From Bacteroidota bacterium (GTDB lineage: Bacteria; Bacteroidota; Bacteroidia; UKL13-3): a stretch of DNA of 64,000 bases. Below the pieces are notes generated by a model that saw nothing but the letters and a program-made list of their open reading frames with translations, was not told the origin of the DNA and did no database searches. This document shows, in pieces, positions 54,165-63,084 of this stretch. Location: assembly GCA_947457395.1 (NCBI GenBank), contig CANGVA010000002.1:145234-209233 (forward strand), given 5' to 3'. Numbering within the stretch: position 1 is the stretch's first letter; every line of letters starts with the position of its first letter. Position numbers and translations under genes: made by a program.

Positions 54165-55667
54165 GTGAAAAAAGCTATTGTCATAGGATCAGGAGTAGCA
54201 GGCCTTTCTGCCGCGTCATATCTGGCTAAGATGGGAATGCAGGTTACCGTGCTTGAAAAAAATAATCAGGCCGGAGGTAGGGCAAGGGTGTTTGATGCAG
54301 GTGGCTTTTTGTTTGATATGGGACCAAGTTGGTACTGGATGCCCGATGTTTTTGAAAAATTTTACAATGATTTTGGTCATACTACGTCTGACTTTTATAA
54401 CCTAAAACGGCTTGACCCATCTTACCGGGTTTTTTCTAAAAACGGAGAAGCAGTAGATATACCTGCCAATATGCAGGAGTTAGAGCAGTTGTTTGAGCGT
54501 TTTGAAAAAGGCAGCAGCCTGCGCCTAAGGCAGTTTTTAAAAGAAGCAGCGTATAAATATCAGGTTGGCATTAATGATTTAGTTTATAAGCCTAGTTTAA
54601 GCCTCCTGGAGTTTGCCGATATGCGGCTGCTTAAAGGGCTGCTAAAAATGGATGTGCTTACAAGCATGAAAAAGCATATCCGGCAATTTGTTTCGCACCC
54701 CTTCCTGGTTGAGTTATTGGAGTTTCCTGTATTGTTTTTGGGCGCTATGCCCGGCAACACACCTGCGCTATATAGCCTAATGAACTATGCCGACATGAGC
54801 TTGGGAACCTGGTATCCTATGGGTGGCATGCACCAGATAATTAAGGCTTTTGAAAGCATAGCCACAGAACAGGGTGTTTCAATAAAGCTAAACCACGAGG
54901 TAACGAAAATAGAAACCGAGGGAATGACCGCCAAAAGGGTTGTTACTACCCAGGGTGTTTTTGAGGCCGATGTAATTGTAGGTGCAGGAGATTACCGCCA
55001 TATAGACCAGCACCTGCTTCCGGCCGAGAAAAGAAATTATACCGAGCAATACTGGAATTCAAGAAAAATGGCACCTTCGTGCCTTTTGTATTATGTTGGG
55101 CTCAACAAAAAATTAACCAATCTTAGGCACCACAATTTGTTTTTTGATGCAGACTTTAATGCCCATGCCAAGGAGATTTATGAAAACCCTCGCTGGCCAA
55201 GTCAGCCTTTGTTTTATGCCTCTGTTCCCTCTGTTACTGATGCCACGGTTGCACCCAATGGACAAGAAAACTTGTTTTTATTAATACCCGTAGCGCCCGG
55301 GCTTGAAGATACCGATGAGGTAAGAGATAAATATTTTGATATGCTAATGAATAGGCTTGAAAAACTAACAGGCAATGCAATAAAACAGCATGTGGTATAT
55401 AAAAGATCTTATGCCTTCAGAGATTTTGTAAACGATTATCATTCCTTTAAAGGCAATGCATATGGGCTGGCCAACACATTAAGCCAAACAGCCATACTAA
55501 AACCCAGCTTAAAAAGTAAAAAAGTAGCTAACCTGTTTTTTGCAGGCCAACTTACCGTTCCGGGCCCGGGTTTGCCGCCCAGCATCATTAGCGGCAAAGT
55601 GGTGGCAGCGCAAATAGAAAAAGAATTTTTAACAAAGGCACATGCTAAAAGCATGGCTGCACATTAA
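54165..55667 (+). CDS. crtI: Phytoene desaturase
   Basis: A 500-residue CrtI-family desaturase converting phytoene to lycopene. The FAD motif IGSGVAGLSAASYLAKMGMQVTVLEKNNQAGGRARVF opens the protein, and MGPSWYWMPDVFEKFY and FAGQLTVPGPGLPPSIISGKVVAAQI are typical CrtI blocks. The start is GTG 54165. crtB follows at 55681, 13 nt after the stop. Confidence 0.93.
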   Translation: MKKAIVIGSGVAGLSAASYLAKMGMQVTVLEKNNQAGGRARVFDAGGFLFDMGPSWYWMPDVFEKFYNDFGHTTSDFYNLKRLDPSYRVFSKNGEAVDIPANMQELEQLFERFEKGSSLRLRQFLKEAAYKYQVGINDLVYKPSLSLLEFADMRLLKGLLKMDVLTSMKKHIRQFVSHPFLVELLEFPVLFLGAMPGNTPALYSLMNYADMSLGTWYPMGGMHQIIKAFESIATEQGVSIKLNHEVTKIETEGMTAKRVVTTQGVFEADVIVGAGDYRHIDQHLLPAEKRNYTEQYWNSRKMAPSCLLYYVGLNKKLTNLRHHNLFFDADFNAHAKEIYENPRWPSQPLFYASVPSVTDATVAPNGQENLFLLIPVAPGLEDTDEVRDKYFDMLMNRLEKLTGNAIKQHVVYKRSYAFRDFVNDYHSFKGNAYGLANTLSQTAILKPSLKSKKVANLFFAGQLTVPGPGLPPSIISGKVVAAQIEKEFLTKAHAKSMAAH

Positions 55668-55680
55668 TCCCATTAACACC

Positions 55681-56517
55681 ATGAAAGAATTATTTGATTC
55701 CGTATCAATACGCACAAGTAAAATGGTAACCAACGCCTATAGTACATCCTTTTCTTTAGGCATAAAATTTTTAGCTAAAAAACTGCACAACCCTATATAT
55801 GCCATATACGGTTTTGTAAGGTTTGCCGATGAAATAGTAGATACTTTCCATGATTTTGATAAGGCCCTGCTGCTGGAAGAGTTTAAGAATGAAACCTGGA
55901 CCTCCATAGAAAGAGGCATAAGCCTCAATCCGGTGCTTAATAGTTTTCAGCAGGTGGTAAGGCAATACAATATTGACCCATGGTTAATAGAAACATTTCT
56001 GAATAGCATGGAAATGGATTTAAATAAACAGGCGTATGATCAAAAAGGTTATGAGGAATATATTTTGGGCTCCGCAGAAGTGGTTGGCCTAATGTGCCTT
56101 AAGGTATTTGTTAATGGAGATGATAAACAGTATAAAGAACTTACACCTTATGCTATGAAACTTGGTTCTGCGTTTCAAAAAATCAATTTTCTGCGAGATT
56201 TTAATGATGATGTACAACAGCTGGGCCGCGCCTACTTCCCTCAACTGCAACACAAAGCTTTTAATGAGGAAACAAAAAAAGAAATTGAGGCAGATATACA
56301 ACACGATTTTTATTTGGGCCTTGAAGGCATAAAGCGTCTTCCTAAAGATGCAAGGTTTGGTGTGTATGTTGCTTATATGTATTACTCAAACCTTCTCAAA
56401 AAAATAATGAATATGCCGCCCCAACGCATCATGAAAGAGCGTGTAAGAATAAATGATAAAAAGAAGGTGGCCCTGTTTTTTGGTTCTTATCTCAGGCACA
56501 GTTTTAATTTATTATGA
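55681..56517 (+). CDS. crtB: Phytoene synthase
   Basis: A 278-residue squalene/phytoene-synthase-family enzyme joining two GGPP molecules. ATG 55681 is preferred over an upstream start inside crtI. The aspartate-rich motif is DEIVD (YGFVRFADEIVDTFHDF), and the second is INFLRDFNDDVQQLGRAYFP. Its stop overlaps the next start (ATGA). Confidence 0.93.
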   Translation: MKELFDSVSIRTSKMVTNAYSTSFSLGIKFLAKKLHNPIYAIYGFVRFADEIVDTFHDFDKALLLEEFKNETWTSIERGISLNPVLNSFQQVVRQYNIDPWLIETFLNSMEMDLNKQAYDQKGYEEYILGSAEVVGLMCLKVFVNGDDKQYKELTPYAMKLGSAFQKINFLRDFNDDVQQLGRAYFPQLQHKAFNEETKKEIEADIQHDFYLGLEGIKRLPKDARFGVYVAYMYYSNLLKKIMNMPPQRIMKERVRINDKKKVALFFGSYLRHSFNLL

Positions 56518-57020
56518 TCAGAATTGCTACACTGATGATTCTTTTAACATCATTGCTAATCAATGTTGAGGCCATATCCATTCCGGACGCCCGCAAGGCT
56601 TATGATGAGGCGGTTTACAAAGCAAGTGCCGGTAAAACCTTTCTGGCTCAGGCAGAAAAATTAAATCCAACAGAACCATTAATCATGGGTTATGTGGGCG
56701 CAGTAAAAATGATTATGGCCAAGCATTATTTTAATCCCTGGGCCAAACTCCACTCATTCAACCAGGGAAGAGAGTTGCTGGAAAAAGCATTGGCTGCGCA
56801 GCCCCAGGGTGTTGAGCTGGTTTTTCTGCGTTTCAGTATTCAATCTAATTCTCCGGGATTTTTAAATTATAACCAGCATCTGGCAACCGATAAGGCTTTT
56901 CTGCTTGCCAATATTGTTTCGCTTAAAGACAAAGTGCTCAAAGAGAAAATATCTAACTACCTGCTATCAAGCGAAGCGCTTACCCCTGCAGAGAAGCAAA
57001 AAATTCAAGCAGCGTTATGA
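56514..57020 (+). CDS. Helical exported protein of unknown function, between crtB and idi
   Basis: A 168-residue protein with a signal peptide-like start (MIRIATLMILLTSLLINVEA). The rest is predicted all-helical and TPR-like (LNPTEPLIMGYVGAVKMIMAKHYFNPWAKLHSFNQGRELLEKALAAQPQGVELVFLRFSIQ). It overlaps the crtB stop and the idi start by 4 nt on either side, a strict coupling that ties it to carotenoid/isoprenoid synthesis. No catalytic motif is visible. Confidence 0.8.
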   Translation: MIRIATLMILLTSLLINVEAISIPDARKAYDEAVYKASAGKTFLAQAEKLNPTEPLIMGYVGAVKMIMAKHYFNPWAKLHSFNQGRELLEKALAAQPQGVELVFLRFSIQSNSPGFLNYNQHLATDKAFLLANIVSLKDKVLKEKISNYLLSSEALTPAEKQKIQAAL

Positions 57021-57532
57021 AAACAGATGAATTTGTAATACTGGTTGATGAGCAGGACAATGAACTTGGGCTCATGGCAAAACAAGAGGCTCATGAAAAA
57101 GCCCTGCTGCACCGGGCGTTTTCTGTTTTTGTATTCAATAATAACGGTGAGTTGCTTTTGCAGCAGCGTGCATTTAATAAATACCATTCCGGTGGCTTGT
57201 GGACCAATACTTGTTGCAGCCATCCCAGAGCCAATGAACGTACGCTGGATGCAGCACACCGAAGGCTAATGGAAGAAATGGGTTTTGATTGTGAACTAAA
57301 AGAGAAGTTCCACTTTATTTACCGCACACCTTTTGAAAACGGATTAACTGAACACGAGTTGGACTTTGTTTATACCGGTGAGTTTAATGGTATACCACAA
57401 ATTAATCCGGAGGAGGTAGCATCATACCGCTGGCTTAAAATAGACGACTTGATTAATGAAGTTTACTACCACCCCAACCATTTTACATCTTGGTTCAAAA
57501 TTATTTTAAAAGAATACCTAAGCAATCTTTAG
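57017..57532 (+). CDS. idi: Isopentenyl-diphosphate delta-isomerase, type 1
   Basis: A 171-residue Nudix-fold enzyme interconverting IPP and DMAPP, supplying precursors for carotenoids. LLLQQRAFNKYHSGGLWTNTCCSHPRANE contains the catalytic Cys, and EEVASYRW the Glu/Trp region; the Nudix-like RRLMEEMGF is present. It is the last gene of the crtI-crtB-unknown-idi operon. Confidence 0.96.
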   Translation: MKTDEFVILVDEQDNELGLMAKQEAHEKALLHRAFSVFVFNNNGELLLQQRAFNKYHSGGLWTNTCCSHPRANERTLDAAHRRLMEEMGFDCELKEKFHFIYRTPFENGLTEHELDFVYTGEFNGIPQINPEEVASYRWLKIDDLINEVYYHPNHFTSWFKIILKEYLSNL

Positions 57533-57661
57533 CTGTTTATTAGTTGTACGCTTCATAATGATTACGGGCAGCGTGCCTTACTTCAATCTTCTGCAAATGC
57601 AGCTTAACAGGTTTAAAAAGTGGCCAAAACACACATCCGCTCACCAACCACCAAATTTTGT

Positions 57662-57669
57662 TACTTTCG
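57662..57669 (+). promoter_or_regulatory. Candidate -7 element TACTTTCG for purK
   Basis: One mismatch from TAnnTTTG, ending 4 nt before the GTG start 57674. It supports a start at 57674 rather than at the upstream GTG 57620, and implies a very short or absent leader. Confidence 0.35.
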
Positions 57670-57673
57670 CACC

Positions 57674-58840
57674 GTGGATGTATCCAACCCCCTAAAAAAA
57701 ACCATAGGCATTATTGGTGGCGGCCAGCTTGGCCGCATGATGATTGAAGAATCACTTAGACTTAACATTGCGTTTAATGTTTTGGATGCACCTGATTGTC
57801 CCTGTGCAACACTTGCACAAAAACATTTGCATGGCAAACTAACCGATGCATCACAAATTAAAGAGCTGGCTGCCATTTCCGATGTGCTTACGTATGAAAT
57901 TGAACATGTAAATGTGCAAGCCCTGCTGGAGCTGGAGCAACAAGGTAAGGAGATTATCCCATCACCCAAAGTGCTTCAGGTAATACAAGATAAGGGGCTG
58001 CAAAAAGAGTTTTTTATTAAGCATCAAATACCAACTGCGCCTTATCTATTGGTAAACAATCCGGAAGAGTGGCAGCAGGCCATACAACAATTGGGGGGCG
58101 AAAAAATGGTGGCCAAAACGCGTACAGAAGGGTATGATGGTAAAGGGGTGCAAATTTTTAATACAGCAGATATACTTAACTCAAGCAATCATATTCCGTT
58201 TACAGAACCGTGTGTACTGGAGCAATTCATTCCATGCCAAAAGGAGCTATCGGTAATGGTGGCGGTTGATAAAAGTGGCAATGTTGTAACCTGGCCTGTG
58301 GTGGAAATGGTGTTTGATGCCAAGGCAAACCTGGTTACCTTTTTAGATTGCCCTGCATCAATCAATGAAACTGCAGAACAAAAAGCAAGAGCCATTGCAC
58401 ACCAAACCATTCAGGCGTTTAACAGTGCAGGTGTTTTTGCCGTAGAAATGTTTTTAACGCAAAGTGGAGATATTTTGGTTAATGAAGTGGCACCAAGGCC
58501 GCACAATTCCGGCCATCACACCATTGAGGCCTGCTATACATCACAGTTTGAGCAGTTGGTAAGAATACTGGCAGGCTTGCCCCTCGGCAGCACAGATTTA
58601 ATTCAACCCGCAGTAATGATGAATTTGTTGGGCAGCCCAGGTGTAAATGGCCCATACCTACTTCAGGGGCTTGAAGAGGTAAGTGCCATGCAGGGAGTAT
58701 ATGTGCATTTATATGGAAAAAAAGAAAGCAAGCCTATGCGCAAAATGGGGCACGTAACCATCATTGCGCTTACACTGGCCAAAGCCAGGCAAACGGCAAA
58801 ACAAGTGCACCAAACACTTGTGTTTGCATCGGCTATTTAA
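57674..58840 (+). CDS. purK: N5-carboxyaminoimidazole ribonucleotide synthase
   Basis: A 388-residue ATP-grasp enzyme that carboxylates AIR. The dinucleotide-binding start TIGIIGGGQLGRMMIEESLRL is at the N-terminus, followed by ATP-grasp motifs KTRTEGYDGKGVQIF, FIPCQKELSVMVAV and NEVAPRPHNSGHHTIEAC. I chose GTG 57674 because a promoter-like TACTTTCG ends just before it and an upstream GTG adds 18 unrelated residues. purE follows after a 376-nt spacer. Confidence 0.93.
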   Translation: MDVSNPLKKTIGIIGGGQLGRMMIEESLRLNIAFNVLDAPDCPCATLAQKHLHGKLTDASQIKELAAISDVLTYEIEHVNVQALLELEQQGKEIIPSPKVLQVIQDKGLQKEFFIKHQIPTAPYLLVNNPEEWQQAIQQLGGEKMVAKTRTEGYDGKGVQIFNTADILNSSNHIPFTEPCVLEQFIPCQKELSVMVAVDKSGNVVTWPVVEMVFDAKANLVTFLDCPASINETAEQKARAIAHQTIQAFNSAGVFAVEMFLTQSGDILVNEVAPRPHNSGHHTIEACYTSQFEQLVRILAGLPLGSTDLIQPAVMMNLLGSPGVNGPYLLQGLEEVSAMQGVYVHLYGKKESKPMRKMGHVTIIALTLAKARQTAKQVHQTLVFASAI

Positions 58841-58911
58841 TTATTAAAGTTTTTTGGGGCTTCCCCTGATGCATGCACTTGCGCACAGGCCTTATTAGCA
58901 ACATCAGGGTC

Positions 58912-58980
58912 GGGCTGTGTGTTGCAAGTCCTCGCCACAACAAGTTGTGTCTGCGGGCTTTTCACTGCCATCCCTAAGCC
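58912..58980. repeat. REP-like element: two GGGCT half-units around a hairpin
   Basis: Two related direct half-units, GGGCTGTGTGTTGCAAGTCC (58912-58931) and GGGCTTTTCACTGCCATCCC (58955-58974, followed by TAAGCC), flank a hairpin CACAAC-AA-GTTGTG (58936-58949). From memory, similar arrangements, running from GGGT-CGGGCT to ATCCCTAACGC, are frequent in Bacteroidota intergenic spacers. I cannot verify copy number in this genome; no second copy is in this window. Confidence 0.55.
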
Positions 58981-59076
58981 ATGTTTTACAGTGCTTTTGG
59001 CCATTAAAAAGTGTTAAATGAATTACATGAGCTTTTAACTAATAAAACGCTAGCTTTCTGAGTTTCTGACTAACTA

Positions 59077-59095
59077 GTTGGGGTTTCTCCCCAAC
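59077..59095. repeat. GC-rich hairpin
   Basis: GTTGGGG (59077-59083) pairs with CCCCAAC (59089-59095) around a 5-nt loop. It lies between the REP-like element and the 16-bp palindrome in the purK-purE spacer. No T run follows, so it is not a typical terminator. Confidence 0.5.
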
Positions 59096-59216
59096 AACGC
59101 CTAGTGACCTTTTATCATGATAAAAAAAGTAACCAAAGATATCGTGGCTTTGAATAGCATATCCTTTTTCAAATTAAAACCCTTATTTCGCAGTACAATT
59201 TTAATTGCAACACACC

Positions 59217-59726
59217 ATGAGCAAAACAGTTGGCATTATAATGGGCAGTGATAGTGATCTGGAAGTGATGCAGGAGGCTGCAAAAGTGCTGGAGGCATTT
59301 AACGTGCCTTATGAAATAACTGTGGTATCTGCGCACCGCACACCAGAGCGCATGATGGAGTATGCCAAAACAGCCAGAGAGCGAGGCCTTAAAGTAATTA
59401 TTGCCGGTGCAGGCGGTGCCGCCCATTTACCGGGCATGGTGGCCTCCGTTACCTCTCTACCCGTTATTGGTGTACCTGTAAAATTAAAAGCGCTAGACGG
59501 TATGGATTCATTATTGTCTATTGTACAAATGCCTGCAGGTGTTCCTGTAGCAGCAGTTGCTATTAATAATGCTAAAAATGCAGGTTTGCTTGCGGTTCAG
59601 ATACTCGCCACCCACGATGTGCACCTGGCACATGAAATGCAGAAATATAAAGATAAATTAAAAGAAGAGGTGTTGGAGAAAGCAGCCAGGGTTGAAAAAG
59701 GGCCATCATCCATTGGTTTTAAATAA
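59217..59726 (+). CDS. purE: N5-carboxyaminoimidazole ribonucleotide mutase
   Basis: A 169-residue enzyme (class I PurE) converting N5-CAIR to [30 protein letters not shown] and [18 protein letters not shown] are the substrate-binding motifs. ATG 59217 is preferred over an in-frame TTG 12 nt upstream. It works directly after PurK. Confidence 0.97.
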   Translation: MSKTVGIIMGSDSDLEVMQEAAKVLEAFNVPYEITVVSAHRTPERMMEYAKTARERGLKVIIAGAGGAAHLPGMVASVTSLPVIGVPVKLKALDGMDSLLSIVQMPAGVPVAAVAINNAKNAGLLAVQILATHDVHLAHEMQKYKDKLKEEVLEKAARVEKGPSSIGFK

Positions 59727-59739
59727 CCAGCTATAAGAA

Positions 59740-60564
59740 TTAAGGAAATTTAGGAAACTTTTTAAAATCTGGTTTACGTTTCTCTAAAAATGAGTTTTTA
59801 CCTTCTTTGGCTTCATCACTCAGGTAATATAGCAGTGTGGCATTTCCGGCAAGTTCTTGTATACCTGCCTGCCCATCCAACTCGGCATTAAAAGCAGATT
59901 TAAGCATACGCAAAGCAATGGGGCTTTTATCCATCATTTTTCTGCACCATTCAATGGTTGTATCTTCCAGTTTTTCCAACGGCACCACTTTGTTAACCAA
60001 ACCCATTTCAAGAGCTTCCTGTGCGTTATATTGGTCGCACAAATACCAAATTTCTCTGGCTTTTTTCTGGCCCACAATTCTTGCCAGATAGCTAGCCCCA
60101 AAGCCACCATCAAAACTGCCTACCTTGGGTCCGGTTTGTCCAAAACGCGCATTCTCGGCAGCAATACTCAAATCACAAATTACATGCAATACATGGCCTC
60201 CGCCAATGGCCCAGCCAGCCACCATCGCCACCACCGGTTTGGGTATTCTGCGTATCTGCATTTGTAAATCAAGTACATTAAGTCTTGGTACACCATCATC
60301 TCCAACATAGCCACCATGGCCGCGCACGCTTTGGTCGCCACCACTGCAAAAAGCATTGCCGCCCTCACCGGTTAGTATCACGCAATATACGTTTTCATCC
60401 TGTCGTGCAAGTTCCATTGCTTCGCTCATTTCCTTTACCGTTAGCGGAGTAAATGCATTGTGTTTTTCCGGTCTGTTAATACTTATTTTGGCAATGCCAT
60501 CTAAAAAAGAAAATTTAATCTCCTTGTATTCTTTAATCGTTTTCCAGGGGTGTTTACTTTCCAT
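59740..60564 (-). CDS. menB: 1,4-dihydroxy-2-naphthoyl-CoA synthase
   Basis: A 274-residue crotonase-family enzyme closing the second ring in menaquinone synthesis. [26 protein letters not shown] and [48 protein letters not shown] are typical MenB blocks. It is 1 nt downstream of menD on the same strand, so the two are co-transcribed. Confidence 0.97.
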   Translation of the reverse strand: MESKHPWKTIKEYKEIKFSFLDGIAKISINRPEKHNAFTPLTVKEMSEAMELARQDENVYCVILTGEGGNAFCSGGDQSVRGHGGYVGDDGVPRLNVLDLQMQIRRIPKPVVAMVAGWAIGGGHVLHVICDLSIAAENARFGQTGPKVGSFDGGFGASYLARIVGQKKAREIWYLCDQYNAQEALEMGLVNKVVPLEKLEDTTIEWCRKMMDKSPIALRMLKSAFNAELDGQAGIQELAGNATLLYYLSDEAKEGKNSFLEKRKPDFKKFPKFP

Positions 60565-60565
60565 G

Positions 60566-62248
60566 TTATAGTAATTTTATTTTTCTGAATGCCTCAAATG
60601 CTTTTGCATTGTCCTTCATGCTGGTCTTTATTTCGAGCACAGCCGCTTTACCTCTTGGGTTAAAAAAGCGGTTTAACATTTGCTCCAAACTGGACAAGTC
60701 GCGACAAAAGTAGTATTCCATTTGGTATTGTAAAGCTATTTGCGCAGCAGTATATGCATGCGGGGTGGTAAAAAGCGCTGTTTGATTTTTGTTTATTCCT
60801 GGTCCAGGTATCAGGCTAAAAATACCTCCACCACCATTGTTTATTACAATTACTCTTAAGTTATCAGGTATTTGTTTAACCCACCAGGCGTGGCTATCAT
60901 AAAGAAACGCCAAATCTCCCGTAATTAAAACAGTTGGCCTGTTGTTTACCATTGCTGCACCTACTGCTGTAGATGAACAACCATCTATACCGCTGGTACC
61001 ACGATTGCCATGCATAATCCAGCTTTGTTGGTATGTGCCCAGCAAACTTACATACCTGATAACACTGCTGTTGGCCAGATGCAGATCAATCGCATCTGGC
61101 AAATGCTTTAAAATGGTGTGTGTAATACCAAGCTCATTATTTTTATGTGTATTAACAAAGCGGCCTATTTGAACAAGGGCAAGCTCGGCAGTTTGTTGCC
61201 ACAAGTTTTTCCATGTTGTATTTACTTTTTCTCCTTCTGCTATTTTTGAAAGCGCGAGCAGATATGTAGAGGCTTTTGTAAAAATGGTATGTGTAACATT
61301 TTGATAGGTGTTTACTGTTGGCTCATGCGTTTGAATGCGTATATGTGTGTGCGGCTTTTGTTCTTTTAGCCAAAGCTTTAGTGCTTTTGATAAAACAGGA
61401 CCACCAAATGAAATGATAAAATCTGGCCTAAGGTTGTGCAGCAAATCCTTTGAAGCATGGCTCAATAAAAAATCAAAACAATTTACCGTTGCTGTTGCAT
61501 GCTGGTTTGATAGCAAATCAGTTAACACAACCACCTGTGGTAACTTGCCTAGCTCTCTTAATGCAGTAAAGAGCGCAGTATCCGGCTCCATGGATCCGGC
61601 CAGCACCAATATGCGTGAACTATTTTGCCAACGCTTTTTGATATCAGCACTAATTTGTACATCCTTTATTTTTGGGTATACAAGGGTAGGCAACTCAACA
61701 TGTGCCGCTCTTTTTTTAATTGGCTCATAAAGAGGTTCGGTTAGCGGTACATTTATGTGCACGGGTCCTTTGCGTAATGGATTATTTGCTTTAAAAATGG
61801 CTTGTGTAACAATGCTTGCAGTTTGTTTTAGGTTCTCCTTGCCATGCGCATAACAAGGTATTTCAAATGATGCAAGCACATGGTTGCCATAAACGTTTTT
61901 TTGCACAATCATTTGACCGTCTTGCTGATGGAGCAACTCTGGGGGTCTATCTGCAGTTAGTATCAGTAAGGGCACCTGCTGAAAAAATGCTTCTGCAATG
62001 GCAGGAAAATAATTTAATGCCGCAGTGCCCGAAGTGCAGATGAGTACTACAGGCTGCTGCAAATGCCGCGCCATTCCAAGTGCCATATAAGCAGCGCTTC
62101 GTTCATCTGCAGCACTGTGGCAGGTAAAATGCACATCAGAGGCAAAAGCCAGTGTTAGTGGTGCAGAGCGCGACCCCGGTGATACAACCACATGATTGAT
62201 TTTTGCCTTTCGGCATACTTTAGAAGTAATATAAACGTGTTTTTGCAC
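60566..62248 (-). CDS. menD: 2-succinyl-5-enolpyruvyl-6-hydroxy-3-cyclohexene-1-carboxylate synthase
   Basis: A 560-residue TPP enzyme of menaquinone synthesis. [17 protein letters not shown] and the catalytic Glu E49 ([12 protein letters not shown]) are at the N-terminus; the cofactor region is [14 protein letters not shown] ... [17 protein letters not shown]. The start is GTG 62248. The other men genes (menF, menC, menE, menA) are not in the window. Confidence 0.95.
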   Translation of the reverse strand: MQKHVYITSKVCRKAKINHVVVSPGSRSAPLTLAFASDVHFTCHSAADERSAAYMALGMARHLQQPVVLICTSGTAALNYFPAIAEAFFQQVPLLILTADRPPELLHQQDGQMIVQKNVYGNHVLASFEIPCYAHGKENLKQTASIVTQAIFKANNPLRKGPVHINVPLTEPLYEPIKKRAAHVELPTLVYPKIKDVQISADIKKRWQNSSRILVLAGSMEPDTALFTALRELGKLPQVVVLTDLLSNQHATATVNCFDFLLSHASKDLLHNLRPDFIISFGGPVLSKALKLWLKEQKPHTHIRIQTHEPTVNTYQNVTHTIFTKASTYLLALSKIAEGEKVNTTWKNLWQQTAELALVQIGRFVNTHKNNELGITHTILKHLPDAIDLHLANSSVIRYVSLLGTYQQSWIMHGNRGTSGIDGCSSTAVGAAMVNNRPTVLITGDLAFLYDSHAWWVKQIPDNLRVIVINNGGGGIFSLIPGPGINKNQTALFTTPHAYTAAQIALQYQMEYYFCRDLSSLEQMLNRFFNPRGKAAVLEIKTSMKDNAKAFEAFRKIKLL

Positions 62249-62390
62249 TATTTAGTAAACAACAGCAGGGTGTAAATGTTATCAAGTGTCAAAAATATCG
62301 ATACAAATGCGTTATGAAAAATAAAATGATTCTCTATTTTTGGTGCTGCTTTAAAAAAACTGATTAACATTAACTTACCTATTTGAATAA

Positions 62391-63071
62391 ATGAAAAGAG
62401 TACTGCTGATATTGTGTAGCATATTTTCTTACTGTGCAATGGCTCAGGTTCAGGATCCCGCCTCACCGGGTTTTGATATGGGCGCAACCGATTCTACTAC
62501 TACCCAAAATCCTTTTGCACCTGACGGAGAAGGTAGCGAGTCTGAACAGCAGGCTCCGGCACCTGTTGTTAAACCCTATGAAAGAATAAAACTAAATGTA
62601 GATTCTGTTACCAACCTCATTACCTATACAGGTGTAATTGAACAAGAGGAGAGCCCTTCTGATTCATTATACATGCGAGCCAAGAAATGGGCAGAGAAAC
62701 AGTTTGGCGGAAAACCATCCTACCAAACAGATAAGCGAAATCAGAAACTGGTAATCAATGGTTATTTAGAAGCATATTCTTACTCTAACAAATACACAAA
62801 AAAATCAATAGGCCGCTATAACTTTAAAATGACGGTTTGGATAAAAGAAGGCCGTTACCGTTATGCAATTACTAACCTTGTGCACGAGGGGATTAAAGGA
62901 AATGCAGGCGAGGCGACAAGAAATTATTTTGAGTACTATTATACCACTACCATCAATGTAAAAGGTAGTGACCAAACCCTGCGTTATGCCGATAAAGAAC
63001 TAAACAAGATGATAGACGGCTTTGTTAAGGCCATGAAAGATCCTGTTTTTGTTGATGAGGAAGATTGGTAG
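62391..63071 (+). CDS. DUF4468 domain-containing exported protein
   Basis: A 226-residue protein with a signal peptide (MKRVLLILCSIFSYCAMAQ). A disordered Ser/Thr/Pro-rich segment (about 20-60) precedes a DUF4468-like beta domain: LITYTGVIEQEESPSDSLYMRAKKWAEKQFGG ... KLVINGYLEAY ... RYNFKMTVWIKEGRYRYAITNLVHEG. Function is unknown. The gene is divergent from menD by 142 nt and convergent with the glycosyltransferase. Confidence 0.85.
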   Translation: MKRVLLILCSIFSYCAMAQVQDPASPGFDMGATDSTTTQNPFAPDGEGSESEQQAPAPVVKPYERIKLNVDSVTNLITYTGVIEQEESPSDSLYMRAKKWAEKQFGGKPSYQTDKRNQKLVINGYLEAYSYSNKYTKKSIGRYNFKMTVWIKEGRYRYAITNLVHEGIKGNAGEATRNYFEYYYTTTINVKGSDQTLRYADKELNKMIDGFVKAMKDPVFVDEEDW

Positions 63072-63084
63072 GCAACCAATAATC

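Larger units (their letters stand above)
58841..59216. other. 376-nt spacer between purK and purE with palindromic elements
   Basis: The spacer holds a REP-like element (58912-58980), a GC-rich hairpin (59077-59095) and a 16-bp perfect palindrome TTTTATCATGATAAAA (59110-59125) followed by AAAGTAACC. No ORF is supported. Its base composition differs from the flanks, and it looks like an inserted repetitive spacer that splits an otherwise close purK-purE pair. Confidence 0.7.

Noticed and set aside
57620..57673. Longer purK start at GTG 57620
   Set aside because: The added residues are unlike the family, and a -7-like element sits between the two starts.
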